A stretch of 64,000 bases of DNA from Pseudazoarcus pumilus (GTDB lineage Bacteria > Pseudomonadota > Gammaproteobacteria > Burkholderiales > Rhodocyclaceae). The position numbers and the translations under genes were made by a program. The stretch spans positions 1,674,001 through 1,738,000 of the forward strand of contig NZ_CP025682.1 in the NCBI RefSeq assembly GCF_002872475.1. The letters run 5' to 3'. Shown piece after piece: positions 10,284-18,265 of the stretch. The notes under the pieces are model-generated. The model saw nothing but the letters and a program-made list of their open reading frames with translations, was not told the DNA's origin and searched no databases. Every line of letters begins with the position of its first letter. Within the stretch, counting starts at the first letter, position 1.

Positions 10284-11067
10284 GCGCGAATCCCACCGCC
10301 GCGCGGTGCGTGATGCCTTCGACCGCGCCGCCCCCGGCTATGACGCTGCCGCCGGCGTGCAGCGCGAGGTGTGTACGCGACTGCTCACGTTGGCCGACGC
10401 CCATCCGCCGGCCTCGCCCGCGCTGCGCGTGCTCGACGCCGGCTGCGGCACCGGCTTCGCGCTGACGCTGCTGGGACGACGCCATCCGGCCGCTTTGCGC
10501 ATTGCGCTGGATTTCGCCCCGTCCATGCTCGCGCGCGTCCCGGTCGCCGAACCGTCGGCGCTGCGCGTGTGCGCCGATCTGGAGGAGCTGCCGTTTCCGG
10601 CCGGCGCCATCGACGTACTGTGGTCCAGCCTGTCGCTGCAGTGGTGTGACGCGGACCGTGCGCTGCGCGAGTTCGCGCGCGTGCTCACCCCCGGGGGCAA
10701 GGCCTGGATCGCCACACTCGCGCCGCGTACGCTGTACGAACTGCGCGAGGCCTTCGTCGCGGTCGACGACGACGAGCACGTGCTGCGCTTCCTGCAGCCC
10801 CAGGATTGGCTGGATGCGGCGCGCGAAGCGGGTTTTCGCGTGGACTACCATTCGCGCGAAACCATCCCGGTGCTCGCACCGGACCTGCGTGGCATCGTGC
10901 GCCACCTCAAGGGCATCGGCGCGAACCGTATCGACACCCGAGCGCGCCGTGCGCTCACGCGCGCGCAGTGGCGTACGCTGGAGACTGCCTACGAAGGCCA
11001 CCGGCGCCCTGACGGCATGCTGCCCGCGACCTACGACGTGCTGCTGTTCGCGCTGGCCAGACCTTGA
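10276..11067 (+). CDS. bioC: Malonyl-ACP O-methyltransferase BioC
   Basis: A SAM-dependent methyltransferase that methylates the free carboxyl of malonyl-ACP so that the fatty-acid enzymes can extend it to pimelate. Family blocks seen: RDAFDRAAPGYDAAAGVQ at the N-terminus, the SAM-binding LDAGCGTGF, and SSLSLQWCDADRALREFARVLTPGG. The start at 10276 (263 residues) overlaps the end of bioH by eight bases; a GTG at 10264 in the same frame would add four residues and cannot be excluded. Partner of the upstream bioH. Confidence 0.93.
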   Translation: MTERESHRRAVRDAFDRAAPGYDAAAGVQREVCTRLLTLADAHPPASPALRVLDAGCGTGFALTLLGRRHPAALRIALDFAPSMLARVPVAEPSALRVCADLEELPFPAGAIDVLWSSLSLQWCDADRALREFARVLTPGGKAWIATLAPRTLYELREAFVAVDDDEHVLRFLQPQDWLDAAREAGFRVDYHSRETIPVLAPDLRGIVRHLKGIGANRIDTRARRALTRAQWRTLETAYEGHRRPDGMLPATYDVLLFALARP

Positions 11068-11084
11068 CGAAAGCGACCATCGCC

Positions 11085-11753
11085 ATGAACACGACTGCCC
11101 GCGCCTGGTTCATCACCGGGACCGACACCGAAATCGGCAAGACCCATGTCGCCTGCGCGCTGCTGCACGCCGCCCGCCGCGCCGGGCTCACCGCCTTCGC
11201 GATGAAGCCGGTCGCCGCCGGCGCCGACGAGATCGACGGCCAGCGCCTCAATGAAGACACCGCCCGCCTGATCGCGGCCGGCAGCGAGCCGCTGGAGCCG
11301 GCCGAGGTCACGCCCTACTGCCTGCGGTCGGCGATCGCGCCGCACATCGTCGCCCACGACGAAGGCGTGACTTTCGATTTCGCGCGCATCGCGCACAGGC
11401 TCGATGCGCTGCGCGCGCGCGCCGACGTGGTGCTGGTCGAAGGCGCCGGCGGCCTGCTCGTGCCGCTCGACGAGGCACGCGACTTCGCCGATCTGGCGCG
11501 ACACCTGGATCTTCCGGTGATCCTCGTCGTGGGCATGCGCCTGGGCTGCATCAATCACGCTCTGCTCACCTGCGAGGCCATCGCCACGCGCGGCCTGCAT
11601 TTCGCCGGCTGGGTCGCCAACCGCGTCGAGCCGTACATGGCGCGCTTCGACGAGAACCTCGCCACGCTCGAAGCGCGCATCCGTGCCCCGCTGCTCGGCG
11701 TGGTGCCGCACGGCGACCCGGCCGAACCTGTCGCGCTGCGCCTTCCCGATTAG
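11085..11753 (+). CDS. bioD: Dethiobiotin synthetase BioD
   Basis: ATP-dependent carboxylation and ring closure of DAPA to dethiobiotin. From the ATG at 11085 it has 222 residues, close to the E. coli enzyme. The P-loop GTDTEIGKT is at residues 12-20; KPVAAG and VEGAGGLLVPL are the conserved substrate and metal sites. A TTG at 11064 overlapping the bioC stop is an alternative start adding seven residues. Last gene of the operon; its TAG overlaps the stop of the convergent transporter gene by four bases, so there is no room for a classical terminator. Confidence 0.96.
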   Translation: MNTTARAWFITGTDTEIGKTHVACALLHAARRAGLTAFAMKPVAAGADEIDGQRLNEDTARLIAAGSEPLEPAEVTPYCLRSAIAPHIVAHDEGVTFDFARIAHRLDALRARADVVLVEGAGGLLVPLDEARDFADLARHLDLPVILVVGMRLGCINHALLTCEAIATRGLHFAGWVANRVEPYMARFDENLATLEARIRAPLLGVVPHGDPAEPVALRLPD

Positions 11754-13078
11754 GCGAGCAGCGCGGCCAGCACCAGCAGCGCCGGCATCACCGCCACGCT
11801 GACCCAGATGCCACCGACGATCATGCGTCGCTGCGGCACGTGGCCGCTGCCGAACACGATGGCGTTGGGCGGCGTCGCCACCGGCAGCAGAAAGGCGCAG
11901 GACGTGGCCACGGCCACCACCACTGCGATGGCCGCGCCGTCGATCTGCGGCGCCAGGCCGATGAACAGCGGAATCAGCAGCGCCGCGCTGGCCGTGTTGC
12001 TGGTGACTTCGGTGAGGATCAGCGCGAAGAGCATCATCAACGCCAGTACCACGAACACCGGCATGGTCTCGACTGCGCCGCCAAGTTGCGCCGCGAGCCA
12101 CGCCGCCGCCCCGCTGTCGGCAATCACGCGGCTGAGCGTCAGCCCACCGCCGAACAGCAGCAACACGCCCCAGTCCGCGCCCTTCTCGATGTTCTTCCAC
12201 GTCGCGAGCCGCAGCGCATGCAGCAGCACCAGCGCCAGCAGCGCGACGAAGCCTTCGTAGCCGCGCGTCACGCCAATCGCGCCCGAAATCGGCCCGCCCA
12301 GCACCCACAGCGTCACGGCCAGGCCGAACACGCCGAGCATCGTCCAGTGCTTGCGCGTCCACACCAGATCGGCTTTCGGCGGCTGCACCGCCACGTCGAA
12401 ACGCGGGCGCAGGCAGGCGCGCAGCGCGAACTCCATGGCGGGCAGCATCACGATCACGAGCGGCACGCCCCAGCTCATCCACTGCGCGAACGAGATGCCG
12501 ACGTTCGACGCGGCGATGGCGTTGGGCGGGCTGCCCACCAGCGTGCCGATGCCGCCGATATTGGCTGCAAATGCCACGCCCAGCAGTACGTAGATCCACG
12601 TCGAGCGGTATTCCCGGCCCTGCAGCGGCGCGAGGAGACCGAGCGCCAGCGGCAGCATCATCGCGGCGGTCGCGGTGTTGCTGATCCACATCGACAGCAC
12701 CGCGGTGGCCCAGAACAGGTAGCGCGCCGCGCGGTCCAGCCGGTTGCCCGCCTTCGCCACCACCCATGCGGCCATCCAGCGATCCAGCCCCTGCTGTTGC
12801 AGGCCGGCGGCGATCGCGAATCCGCCCAGGAACAGGAAGATTACCGGATCGGCAAACTGCAGCAGCGCCTGATCGAAAGCCAGCACCCCGCTGACCGTCG
12901 CCAGCAGCGGCACCAGCAGCGCCGTGACGCTCACATGCAGCGCCTCGCTGACCCACAGCCAGGCGATCGTCGCCATGATCGCCAGCCCCGCTCCCGCCGG
13001 CCCCAGAGCGGACTCCAGCCACGGCCCCGCGATCAGATAGATGCCTGCCGCAATCGCCAGATGCACCAGCCGCGCCAC
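11750..13078 (-). CDS. SLC13/DASS family anion:sodium symporter
   Basis: A membrane protein of 442 residues with about 11-12 hydrophobic segments. Both halves carry the SNT motif that binds sodium and substrate carboxylate in the divalent anion:Na+ symporter family: SNTATAAMMLP in the first half and TSNTASAALLIP in the second. The likely substrates are dicarboxylates, but sulfate or phosphate transport by relatives means the substrate is not determined. The start is a GTG at 13078. It follows the MAPEG gene with a one-base gap, suggesting one transcript. Confidence 0.9.
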   Translation of the reverse strand: MARLVHLAIAAGIYLIAGPWLESALGPAGAGLAIMATIAWLWVSEALHVSVTALLVPLLATVSGVLAFDQALLQFADPVIFLFLGGFAIAAGLQQQGLDRWMAAWVVAKAGNRLDRAARYLFWATAVLSMWISNTATAAMMLPLALGLLAPLQGREYRSTWIYVLLGVAFAANIGGIGTLVGSPPNAIAASNVGISFAQWMSWGVPLVIVMLPAMEFALRACLRPRFDVAVQPPKADLVWTRKHWTMLGVFGLAVTLWVLGGPISGAIGVTRGYEGFVALLALVLLHALRLATWKNIEKGADWGVLLLFGGGLTLSRVIADSGAAAWLAAQLGGAVETMPVFVVLALMMLFALILTEVTSNTASAALLIPLFIGLAPQIDGAAIAVVVAVATSCAFLLPVATPPNAIVFGSGHVPQRRMIVGGIWVSVAVMPALLVLAALLA

Positions 13079-13079
13079 C

Positions 13080-13478
13080 TCAGCCCCCGAGCAGCGCGCG
13101 CATCACGCCGAAACCTGCGATCAGCCCCAGCGCGCCAAAAGCCAGCGCCGCCAACAGAAAGGGTGTGCCGCGCGAGTCCGGGTCGCGCCGGTAGGCCACC
13201 GCGTACCACACCCGCGCGCCGATCCACACCGAGCCGCAAACCGCTGCGATTCCATCGCCGACAAAGGCCGCCGCGATCCACAGACACGGCAGCACCATCA
13301 GCGTCCATTCGATGGTGTTCGTCTGCACGCGGCAGGCGCGCTCGAACTCCGGGTGTCCGGTCATCGCCGGCGCGCGGATGTCGTGCCGCTTGCGCGCCAC
13401 GCCCACCGCGGCGGCGACGCCGAACAGCAGCAGGACGATGAACAGCGTGGTCAGTGCCGTGAGCGGGAGATTGGCCAT
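13080..13478 (-). CDS. MAPEG family membrane protein
   Basis: A small integral membrane protein (132 residues, four hydrophobic segments) of the MAPEG group, which includes microsomal glutathione S-transferases. The family signature E-R-A-x-R-V-Q-x-N-T-I-E-W is visible as FERACRVQTNTIEWTLM around residues 45-61. Bacterial members are mostly uncharacterised, so glutathione-dependent activity is only a possibility. It precedes the SLC13 gene in the same direction. Confidence 0.88.
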   Translation of the reverse strand: MANLPLTALTTLFIVLLLFGVAAAVGVARKRHDIRAPAMTGHPEFERACRVQTNTIEWTLMVLPCLWIAAAFVGDGIAAVCGSVWIGARVWYAVAYRRDPDSRGTPFLLAALAFGALGLIAGFGVMRALLGG

Positions 13479-13567
13479 GAAAAGGTCGTTGCGAGCGGTA
13501 ATGCCCGACTATATCGCGTCGCGACGCTCGCACGCGCCGCAGTGCTGCCCTGCCCCGCAAGCGGCAG

Positions 13568-14533
13568 TCAAAGCCCCTGCGCCCCGCGTCGCAGCCAGTC
13601 ATGCACGAAGGCGAGCTTGTGGCGGGCGAAGTCCGACAGCACGAAGGGGTAGAGATCCGGCAGGCCCATCGAGCGATTGACGTGATTGACGCCCACCGTA
13701 AGCTCCGAGGCGACGCGGATCAGCCGGCCCGCATCCGGCTCGGCGTAGGCATCCCAGCCGCGCTGGTCGATCTGCGGCGAGGACATCCCGGCGGCCACGA
13801 AGCTGTCGGCGATGTCGGTCAGGTGCAGCAGGTGCGCGGCGGTCTCGGCCCAGTCCTCGTGCGGATGCGCCGAGGCGTAGCTGGTCAGGTAGTACTGCCG
13901 CCATTCGGCCGGCGGGCCGTTGTCGTAGTGGTACTGCAGCGCCGCGCCATAGTCGATGCGCTCGTCGCCGAACAGGGTGCGGAAGGCGTCGAGGAAGTCC
14001 TCGCGCAGGCTCAGCCGCCACCACAGCATGTGGGCGATCTCGTGGCGCATGTGCCCGATCATCGTCCGGTAGGGCTCGAACAGCGCCTCGCGGCGCATCG
14101 TCACGAGTACCGGATCGGCCTCCGCCACACTGATCGTGACCACGCCTTGCGAGTGGCCCATTGGCACGGGGTAAGACCCCTCGGCGAGCATGTGGAACAC
14201 CGGTCGCGCGCCCGGATCCTCGGGCCGGAACCAGTGCCAGCGCCCCAGGTTGTCCAGCATCCAGCGCTTGGCCGCCTCGGCCTTGGCCCAGTTGGGCATG
14301 GCATCGGGGATGTCGGGATCGGGTGCCAGCGCCGTCATCGCGCAGGACCGGCAGAACGCGCCGGACTGCGGCGCGATCCAGTTGCAGCCGATGCGCTCGC
14401 GGTTGGCGCAGAACGGCGGCATCGGCACAAAGGCCCGCGCCTGCGGGTCATAGGCGACGGGCGTGCCGTCGGCCGTGGCGAGGTTGTCGAACCACAGCGA
14501 ACCGGCTCCCACCGGATTGGCGAATACACGCAT
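13568..14533 (-). CDS. Putative zinc-binding metallopeptidase (rubredoxin-like zinc ribbon plus HExxH)
   Basis: A 321-residue cytosolic protein. The N-terminus carries a four-Cys zinc-ribbon-like pattern (Cys42, Cys50, Cys61, Cys64), and residues 164-168 are HEIAH inside GHMRHEIAHMLWW, the gluzincin-type zinc site; a downstream EDWAETAAHLLH segment may give the third ligand. This matches the family usually called 'putative zinc-binding metallopeptidase' (Peptidase_Mx type), for which no physiological substrate is known to me. Start at 14533 (MRVFANPVG) was preferred to a further upstream in-frame ATG at 14587 because the family starts here. Confidence 0.85.
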   Translation of the reverse strand: MRVFANPVGAGSLWFDNLATADGTPVAYDPQARAFVPMPPFCANRERIGCNWIAPQSGAFCRSCAMTALAPDPDIPDAMPNWAKAEAAKRWMLDNLGRWHWFRPEDPGARPVFHMLAEGSYPVPMGHSQGVVTISVAEADPVLVTMRREALFEPYRTMIGHMRHEIAHMLWWRLSLREDFLDAFRTLFGDERIDYGAALQYHYDNGPPAEWRQYYLTSYASAHPHEDWAETAAHLLHLTDIADSFVAAGMSSPQIDQRGWDAYAEPDAGRLIRVASELTVGVNHVNRSMGLPDLYPFVLSDFARHKLAFVHDWLRRGAQGL

Positions 14534-14647
14534 CGAGCGGTGCTCCCGAAATTGCACACAAGCACATGGTGCGCGCCCAACCGGCACCTTCGCAAACCGC
14601 GGGGTTCGTCGTCGAGGCGCAGCGCCGGCGGCGCGTGTGAACAGGCC

Positions 14648-15514
14648 CTAGTCGCCCGCCGCCGAAAAGCGCCGCTTCAACCGGTACATTTCGGTATCCG
14701 CATGGCTCATCAGCGTATCGGCGTCCTCGCCGTCCTCGGGATAGCAGGCCACGCCGATGCTGCAGGACGGCATCCGGATGGCGCCGAATTCCTCGCCCAG
14801 CGGCTCGGCCATCACTGCGAGGATCCGTTCCACCTTCTCGGACACGGCGTCGGCCGACTCGATGTCCGTCAGCAGAATCGTGAATTCATCGCCGCCCATC
14901 CGCGCCACCGTGTCGGTCTCGCGTACGCAGCCCTCCAGTCTTCGCGCGATCGCACACAGCACGCGATCGCCCGCCGCATGCCCATGGATGTCATTGATCT
15001 CCTTGAAATCATTGACATCCAGAAACAGCAGGGCCACACCGCTTCGGCGGCGGCGCGCCGATCGCAAGGCCGAGTCCAGCCGATCATTCAACAGCGAGCG
15101 GTTGGTCAGTCCGGTCAGCGGATCGTGATGCGCGAGAAAGCGCAACTCCGTCTCGGCCTGCGTGAGCGCGGTCACGTCGCGCGCCACCCCGATGCGCACC
15201 CCCTCCTCCTCGGACCAGCGCGCTGACCACAGGATGTATACGACGCTGCCATCCTTGCGGACGTAGCGATTGCGAAAATCGAGATGGGGCTTGCCGCTCA
15301 TGACCCGGACAATCGAGGCCCGCGTGGCGGCCAGGTCGTCCGGATGCATGTAGCGGGTGATCAAGGTACCGACCAGCTCGTCCGCACGGTAGCCGAGCAA
15401 CGCCTCGCAGGCGTCGCTCACGAACACGATCCGGTCGTCCCGATCGACAAGAAAGATCGTGTCCAGCATCAGGTTGACGATTTTGGGATAGATCGCTTCG
15501 AAGTCGACGGGCAT
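14648..15514 (-). CDS. PAS-GGDEF diguanylate cyclase
   Basis: Predicted to make cyclic di-GMP from two GTP. The 288-residue protein has one PAS domain (about 8-118, with the FVSDACEALLGY and DFRNRYVRKDGS blocks) and a GGDEF domain (about 125-283). The catalytic motif is an intact GGDEF at 207-211, metal-binding Asp166 is in LDVNDF, and an inhibitory-site RxxD (RETD, 198-201) sits exactly five residues before it, so product inhibition is likely. There is no transmembrane segment, so the PAS input is cytosolic. It is about 16 kb from the SiaABC-like genes and 7 kb from the exopolysaccharide cluster. Confidence 0.94.
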   Translation of the reverse strand: MPVDFEAIYPKIVNLMLDTIFLVDRDDRIVFVSDACEALLGYRADELVGTLITRYMHPDDLAATRASIVRVMSGKPHLDFRNRYVRKDGSVVYILWSARWSEEEGVRIGVARDVTALTQAETELRFLAHHDPLTGLTNRSLLNDRLDSALRSARRRRSGVALLFLDVNDFKEINDIHGHAAGDRVLCAIARRLEGCVRETDTVARMGGDEFTILLTDIESADAVSEKVERILAVMAEPLGEEFGAIRMPSCSIGVACYPEDGEDADTLMSHADTEMYRLKRRFSAAGD

Positions 15515-15607
15515 GATGCGGGAACTATCCGTGCAACCGTGGCGCCGGCAGCGCGTGTTCGCGCCCGCGATGCAGAGGAACGGCGTCGAGCAGGTTTCGG
15601 TGTGGGG

Positions 15608-15988
15608 TCATGTGGCGCTCTTCGAAAAGTATCGGACGTTCGGCAGACCGTCGAAATCGGCATCCTGCGTCCACAGCACGGCATCGTACTTGTTTGCCGT
15701 GGCGAAGATGATGCTGTCGGCCAGCGGCAACCGGTGATCGACGCCGAACTTCGCGGCGTCCATCGCCATATCCGCATCGAGCGCCATGACCTTCCCCTGT
15801 TTCATGTGCGCCGTCACGACCAGGGCGGCCTCTTCGCCGCGCTGGCGCAGCACGTTCCTGAACACCTCCGTCACGACGATGCTCGGCACCAGCAACTGCG
15901 CAATGTCTTCGATCGGCGCCGCGAACACCGCCGCGTTGCCATCGCCCGCGAAGTAAGACAGCCAGGCCGACGAATCGACGACGTTCAT
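15608..15988 (-). CDS. vapC: VapC-type PIN-domain toxin
   Basis: A putative Mg2+-dependent ribonuclease of a type II toxin-antitoxin pair. In 126 residues the PIN acidic set is complete: Asp5 (MNVVDSSAW), Glu41 (VTEVFRN), Asp91 (LPLADSIIF) and Asp109 (TQDADF). The start overlaps the antitoxin stop as ATGA (15985-15988), the usual vapBC arrangement, so toxin translation depends on that of the antitoxin. The RNA target cannot be read from the sequence. Confidence 0.92.
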   Translation of the reverse strand: MNVVDSSAWLSYFAGDGNAAVFAAPIEDIAQLLVPSIVVTEVFRNVLRQRGEEAALVVTAHMKQGKVMALDADMAMDAAKFGVDHRLPLADSIIFATANKYDAVLWTQDADFDGLPNVRYFSKSAT

Positions 15989-16191
15989 GTCCGGTCGTCT
16001 TCCCGGGCAACCGTGGTGTCGATCCCGGCGAGGTACCCCCTCATCTCCTCCATCGCCTTGAGCGGAACGAGTTCGATGCGCCCCCGATAGGCCACGACCT
16101 GCACCTTCTGCCCGGAAACGATGCCGAGGCTGTCCCGGATCTCCTTCGGAATGACGATCTGGAATTTCGGCGAAACGGTGACCGCAGTCAT
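15985..16191 (-). CDS. vapB: VapB-type antitoxin, AbrB/MazE (swapped-hairpin) fold
   Basis: A 68-residue protein with the AbrB-like DNA-binding segment TVSPKFQIVIPKEIRDSLGI at residues 5-24, followed by a hydrophobic beta region and an acidic/charged tail that would wrap the VapC active site. It likely neutralises the toxin and represses its own promoter. The start at 16191 gives the normal AbrB N-terminus. A promoter and flanking inverted repeat lie just upstream (16216-16254). Confidence 0.92.
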   Translation of the reverse strand: MTAVTVSPKFQIVIPKEIRDSLGIVSGQKVQVVAYRGRIELVPLKAMEEMRGYLAGIDTTVAREDDRT

Positions 16192-16215
16192 GGCAAGGCC
16201 TGTCGATGTGGATGC

Positions 16216-16254
16216 GGTATTACGATATCCCGATCGATCTGATTTCTCAATACC
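16216..16254 (-). promoter_or_regulatory. vapBC promoter and probable autoregulatory operator
   Basis: On the minus strand TTGAGA (plus 16245-16250) and TATCGT (plus 16222-16227) are 17 bases apart, a good sigma70 pair. The promoter is enclosed by an inverted repeat GGTATT (16216-16221) and AATACC (16249-16254), with a GATCGATC palindrome inside the spacer. This would fit binding by the VapB antitoxin, which is inference. Confidence 0.55.
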
Positions 16255-16328
16255 CGAATTCGGACGCCTCACTGCAGCATGTGCAACAATCGCGCCAAAA
16301 TCCGCCACGCCCGACAGGAGCCGCGCCC

Positions 16329-16838
16329 ATGAAGCCGTCCCGCAAGTCCGCCTTCGTTGGCGTGCTGCTCGTCCTCGCCGCCCTGCTCGCGACCGGCCCG
16401 GCGATCTCACACCCCGTCCATGAGCCGCTCGCCGCCAATCACGCCGCCCCACCCCTGGCCGACGCGAGCGCGCCAAACACGCAGACCATCGACGGCCTCA
16501 CCGGCCCCACGCAGACCCGCGGCGTGGTCTCCGTCGAGGAACTCGGCATCATCCACCTGAGCGCGGAATTCCCTGCCATGCAGGGCCGACAGATGCGCGC
16601 GCGCGTCTTCACCATCGCCCCCGGCGGCGTCATCGCCATCCACGCCCACGAGCAGCGCCCCGGCTACGCGATGATCCTCGACGGCAGCATCGTCGAGCAC
16701 CGCAACGACGCGCCCGGCCCCATCGTGCGCAACGCGGGCGACATCGCCATCGAGAAAGGCGGCGTGGCGCACTGGTGGGAGAACGTCTCGGGTGACGCGG
16801 TCAGGGCGCTGGTGGTCGATATCGTCGGGGCGGACTGA
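16329..16838 (+). CDS. Exported cupin-domain protein
   Basis: A 169-residue protein with a Sec signal peptide (about residues 1-29, KPSRKSAFVGVLLVLAALLA then an Ala-rich cleavage region near SHP) and a single cupin beta-barrel. The first cupin motif is APGGVIAIHAHEQRPGYAMILDG and the second GDIAIEKGGVAHWWEN, with His residues able to hold a metal. An SD (AGGAG, 16315-16319) supports the start at 16329. Substrate and reaction are unknown. It runs divergently from vapBC and overlaps that pair's promoter region upstream. Confidence 0.85.
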   Translation: MKPSRKSAFVGVLLVLAALLATGPAISHPVHEPLAANHAAPPLADASAPNTQTIDGLTGPTQTRGVVSVEELGIIHLSAEFPAMQGRQMRARVFTIAPGGVIAIHAHEQRPGYAMILDGSIVEHRNDAPGPIVRNAGDIAIEKGGVAHWWENVSGDAVRALVVDIVGAD

Positions 16839-16860
16839 GCACCACCGAAAGGAACATCAT

Positions 16861-16895
16861 GTAGCGCGCAATGAGCGAAGCGCATTGCGCCGAAT
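16861..16895. repeat. REP-like hairpin element
   Basis: GCGCAATG (16866-16873) and CATTGCGC (16883-16890) form a perfect eight-base stem around the nine-base loop AGCGAAGCG. The flank starts GTAGCGC. Its layout (GTAG, stem, loop containing GCGAAGC/GCGCAGC, stem, CCG) is shared with the element at 25214-25250, so I regard both as members of one dispersed intergenic family. Confidence 0.6.
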
Positions 16896-16952
16896 GTGAT
16901 GGAATCCACCGCCCTCCCCGGCGTGGATACATTCGCGGCTCGAGCACCCATC

Positions 16953-17300
16953 TCAACGCGCCGCGTCGTAAGCCTCGATACCGTCGATCCGGATCCGCCG
17001 CCCACGATCACGACTGAAGCTGAAGCGTCCGACGATCGTCACCTCCCGATCCAGATGCGGTGCGATCACATTCATCGGCTCCAGCCCGACCCGATTGATC
17101 TGCGGGTCTTCCAGCCAGTAGTGACGCGGGTCGTCGAAACCGCGCACGATACCGCGGGTGCGTACCGTACGGTCGTCGTAGGCTTGAGGCCTGGCGGCCA
17201 GCTCGGCCAGGCTGACGTCTTCCGCCGTAGTGCGGTCCGTGCCGCAGGCGGCAAGTGCGAGCGTTGTCACGATCGCGACGAGTAGGTTGCGGGCAGGCAT
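16953..17300 (-). CDS. Small lipoprotein with a predicted OB-like domain
   Basis: A 115-residue protein beginning MPARNLLVAIVTTLALAACGT: a type II signal peptide with lipobox LAAC, so the mature N-terminus is a lipidated Cys (Cys19). The mature part (VSLAELAARPQAYDDRTVRTRGIVRGFDDPRHYWLEDP then a second strand-rich half) resembles the single-domain OB-fold proteins seen in envelope stress or nucleic-acid-binding families, but no function can be named. It ends 61 bases before the HigA-type gene. Confidence 0.75.
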   Translation of the reverse strand: MPARNLLVAIVTTLALAACGTDRTTAEDVSLAELAARPQAYDDRTVRTRGIVRGFDDPRHYWLEDPQINRVGLEPMNVIAPHLDREVTIVGRFSFSRDRGRRIRIDGIEAYDAAR

Positions 17301-17361
17301 GCCGGCGATTCTCACGACTGTCCCAGCGCTCGCGGCCACCGATGGTCCTGCTCGCTTCCGG

Positions 17362-17661
17362 TCAGGAACGTATCGGCTCCAACCGCAACCGCAACCCCAG
17401 CGCTCTGGCGACTTTCATGATGGTCGCGAACGTCGGGTTTCCGTCGCCCGAAAGCGCCTTGTAAAGCCCTTCTCGCGAGAGCCCCGTCTGGCGCGCCAGT
17501 TCGCTCATGTTGCGTGCGCGGGCGATGTCCCCCAGCGCAGCCGCGATCAGCGCCGGATCGCCGTCATCCAGACACGCTTCCAGGTACAGGCGCATGTCTT
17601 CTTCGGTGCGCAGATAATCCGCGGCGTCCCAGCGGCTGAAGGTCTCGGCGGTCTCGTTCAT
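17362..17661 (-). CDS. HigA-type antitoxin (XRE helix-turn-helix)
   Basis: A 99-residue protein; residues ~50-92 form a lambda-repressor-like helix-turn-helix (MSELARQTGLSREGLYKAL, then NPTFATIMKVARALGL). This matches the 'addiction module antidote' subgroup related to HigA. It lies three bases after the stop of the RelE/HigB-like gene, toxin first, antitoxin second, as in higBA loci. It probably represses the shared promoter through the palindrome at 17973-17998. Confidence 0.9.
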   Translation of the reverse strand: MNETAETFSRWDAADYLRTEEDMRLYLEACLDDGDPALIAAALGDIARARNMSELARQTGLSREGLYKALSGDGNPTFATIMKVARALGLRLRLEPIRS

Positions 17662-17664
17662 GGT

Positions 17665-17961
17665 TCAGTCCTTCCATTGCGCGGCAATGGCCTTGGCGTC
17701 GGCGATGTCCCGCCCTTGCGTGCGCTTGTCACCACCGCAAAGAAGAACCACCACCAGCGGACCTCGCCGCAGAAAATATACCCGGTAGCCGGGACCATGA
17801 TCGATGCGCATCTCCGAAACGCCCTCGCCCACCGGCTTCACATCGCCCGGATTCCCCAGACTCAAGCGTCGGATACGCGCAACGATGCGCATACGCGCGT
17901 GACGGTCACGCAATTGCGCGAACCATTCTTCGAAGGCCGTACTCTTGATGACCTCGACCAT
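17665..17961 (-). CDS. HigB/RelE-type toxin (addiction module killer protein)
   Basis: A 98-residue basic protein of the RelE/ParE superfamily, subgroup of the 'putative addiction module killer protein'. The blocks FEEWFAQLRDRHARMRIVARIRRL, GVSEMRIDHGPGYRVYF and LLCGGDKRTQGRDIADAKAIA are typical. Members are ribosome-dependent mRNA interferases, which is family knowledge rather than something shown here. Start at 17961; the predicted -10 element ends only seven bases upstream, so the transcript may be leaderless or nearly so. Confidence 0.9.
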   Translation of the reverse strand: MVEVIKSTAFEEWFAQLRDRHARMRIVARIRRLSLGNPGDVKPVGEGVSEMRIDHGPGYRVYFLRRGPLVVVLLCGGDKRTQGRDIADAKAIAAQWKD

Positions 17962-17967
17962 GTGCCA

Positions 17968-17998
17968 ACTCTAGTTATCAGCTCTGGAGCTGTCAACT
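17968..17998 (-). promoter_or_regulatory. higBA promoter with 26-base palindromic operator
   Basis: On the minus strand TTGACA (plus 17991-17996) and TAGAGT (plus 17968-17973) are exactly 17 bases apart. The spacer and both edges form an imperfect palindrome, 17973-17998, with 10 of 12 matching positions per arm around a TG centre (AGTTATCAGCTC and GAGCTGTCAACT). A second copy of GTTATCA lies at 18002-18008. A repressor bound here would block RNA polymerase. Confidence 0.65.
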
Positions 17999-18008
17999 GC
18001 GGTTATCA

Positions 18009-18265
18009 CTCGAACCAGCAGTCAGGAGCCAGGCCTTTCGTTTGTAGATCCCCGTCCGCCCCTGCGCGCTTGGCAGGTCGTACGACCTTGGCGACGACGA
18101 CTCGCCGACAGGACCGCAAGCTGCACGAGGCCACGCGCAAGATCATGAGGGAACTCATTCGCTGCGACGACCCCGCGACGGACACCGGCAAACCCGAACC
18201 GCTGAAGCACAACATCTCCGCCCCACCCCGGTCGTACAATCCCCGCTGCACCAACCGGATTCCCC
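18009..18265. other. Intergenic stretch without a recognised gene
   Basis: Between the higBA operator and the ABC exporter (17962-18265) I find only the toxin promoter/operator at its left end. The rest (18009-18265) shows no ORF with family resemblance, no strong promoter pair and no stable hairpin. The ABC gene promoter must lie here but is not evident. Confidence 0.5.
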
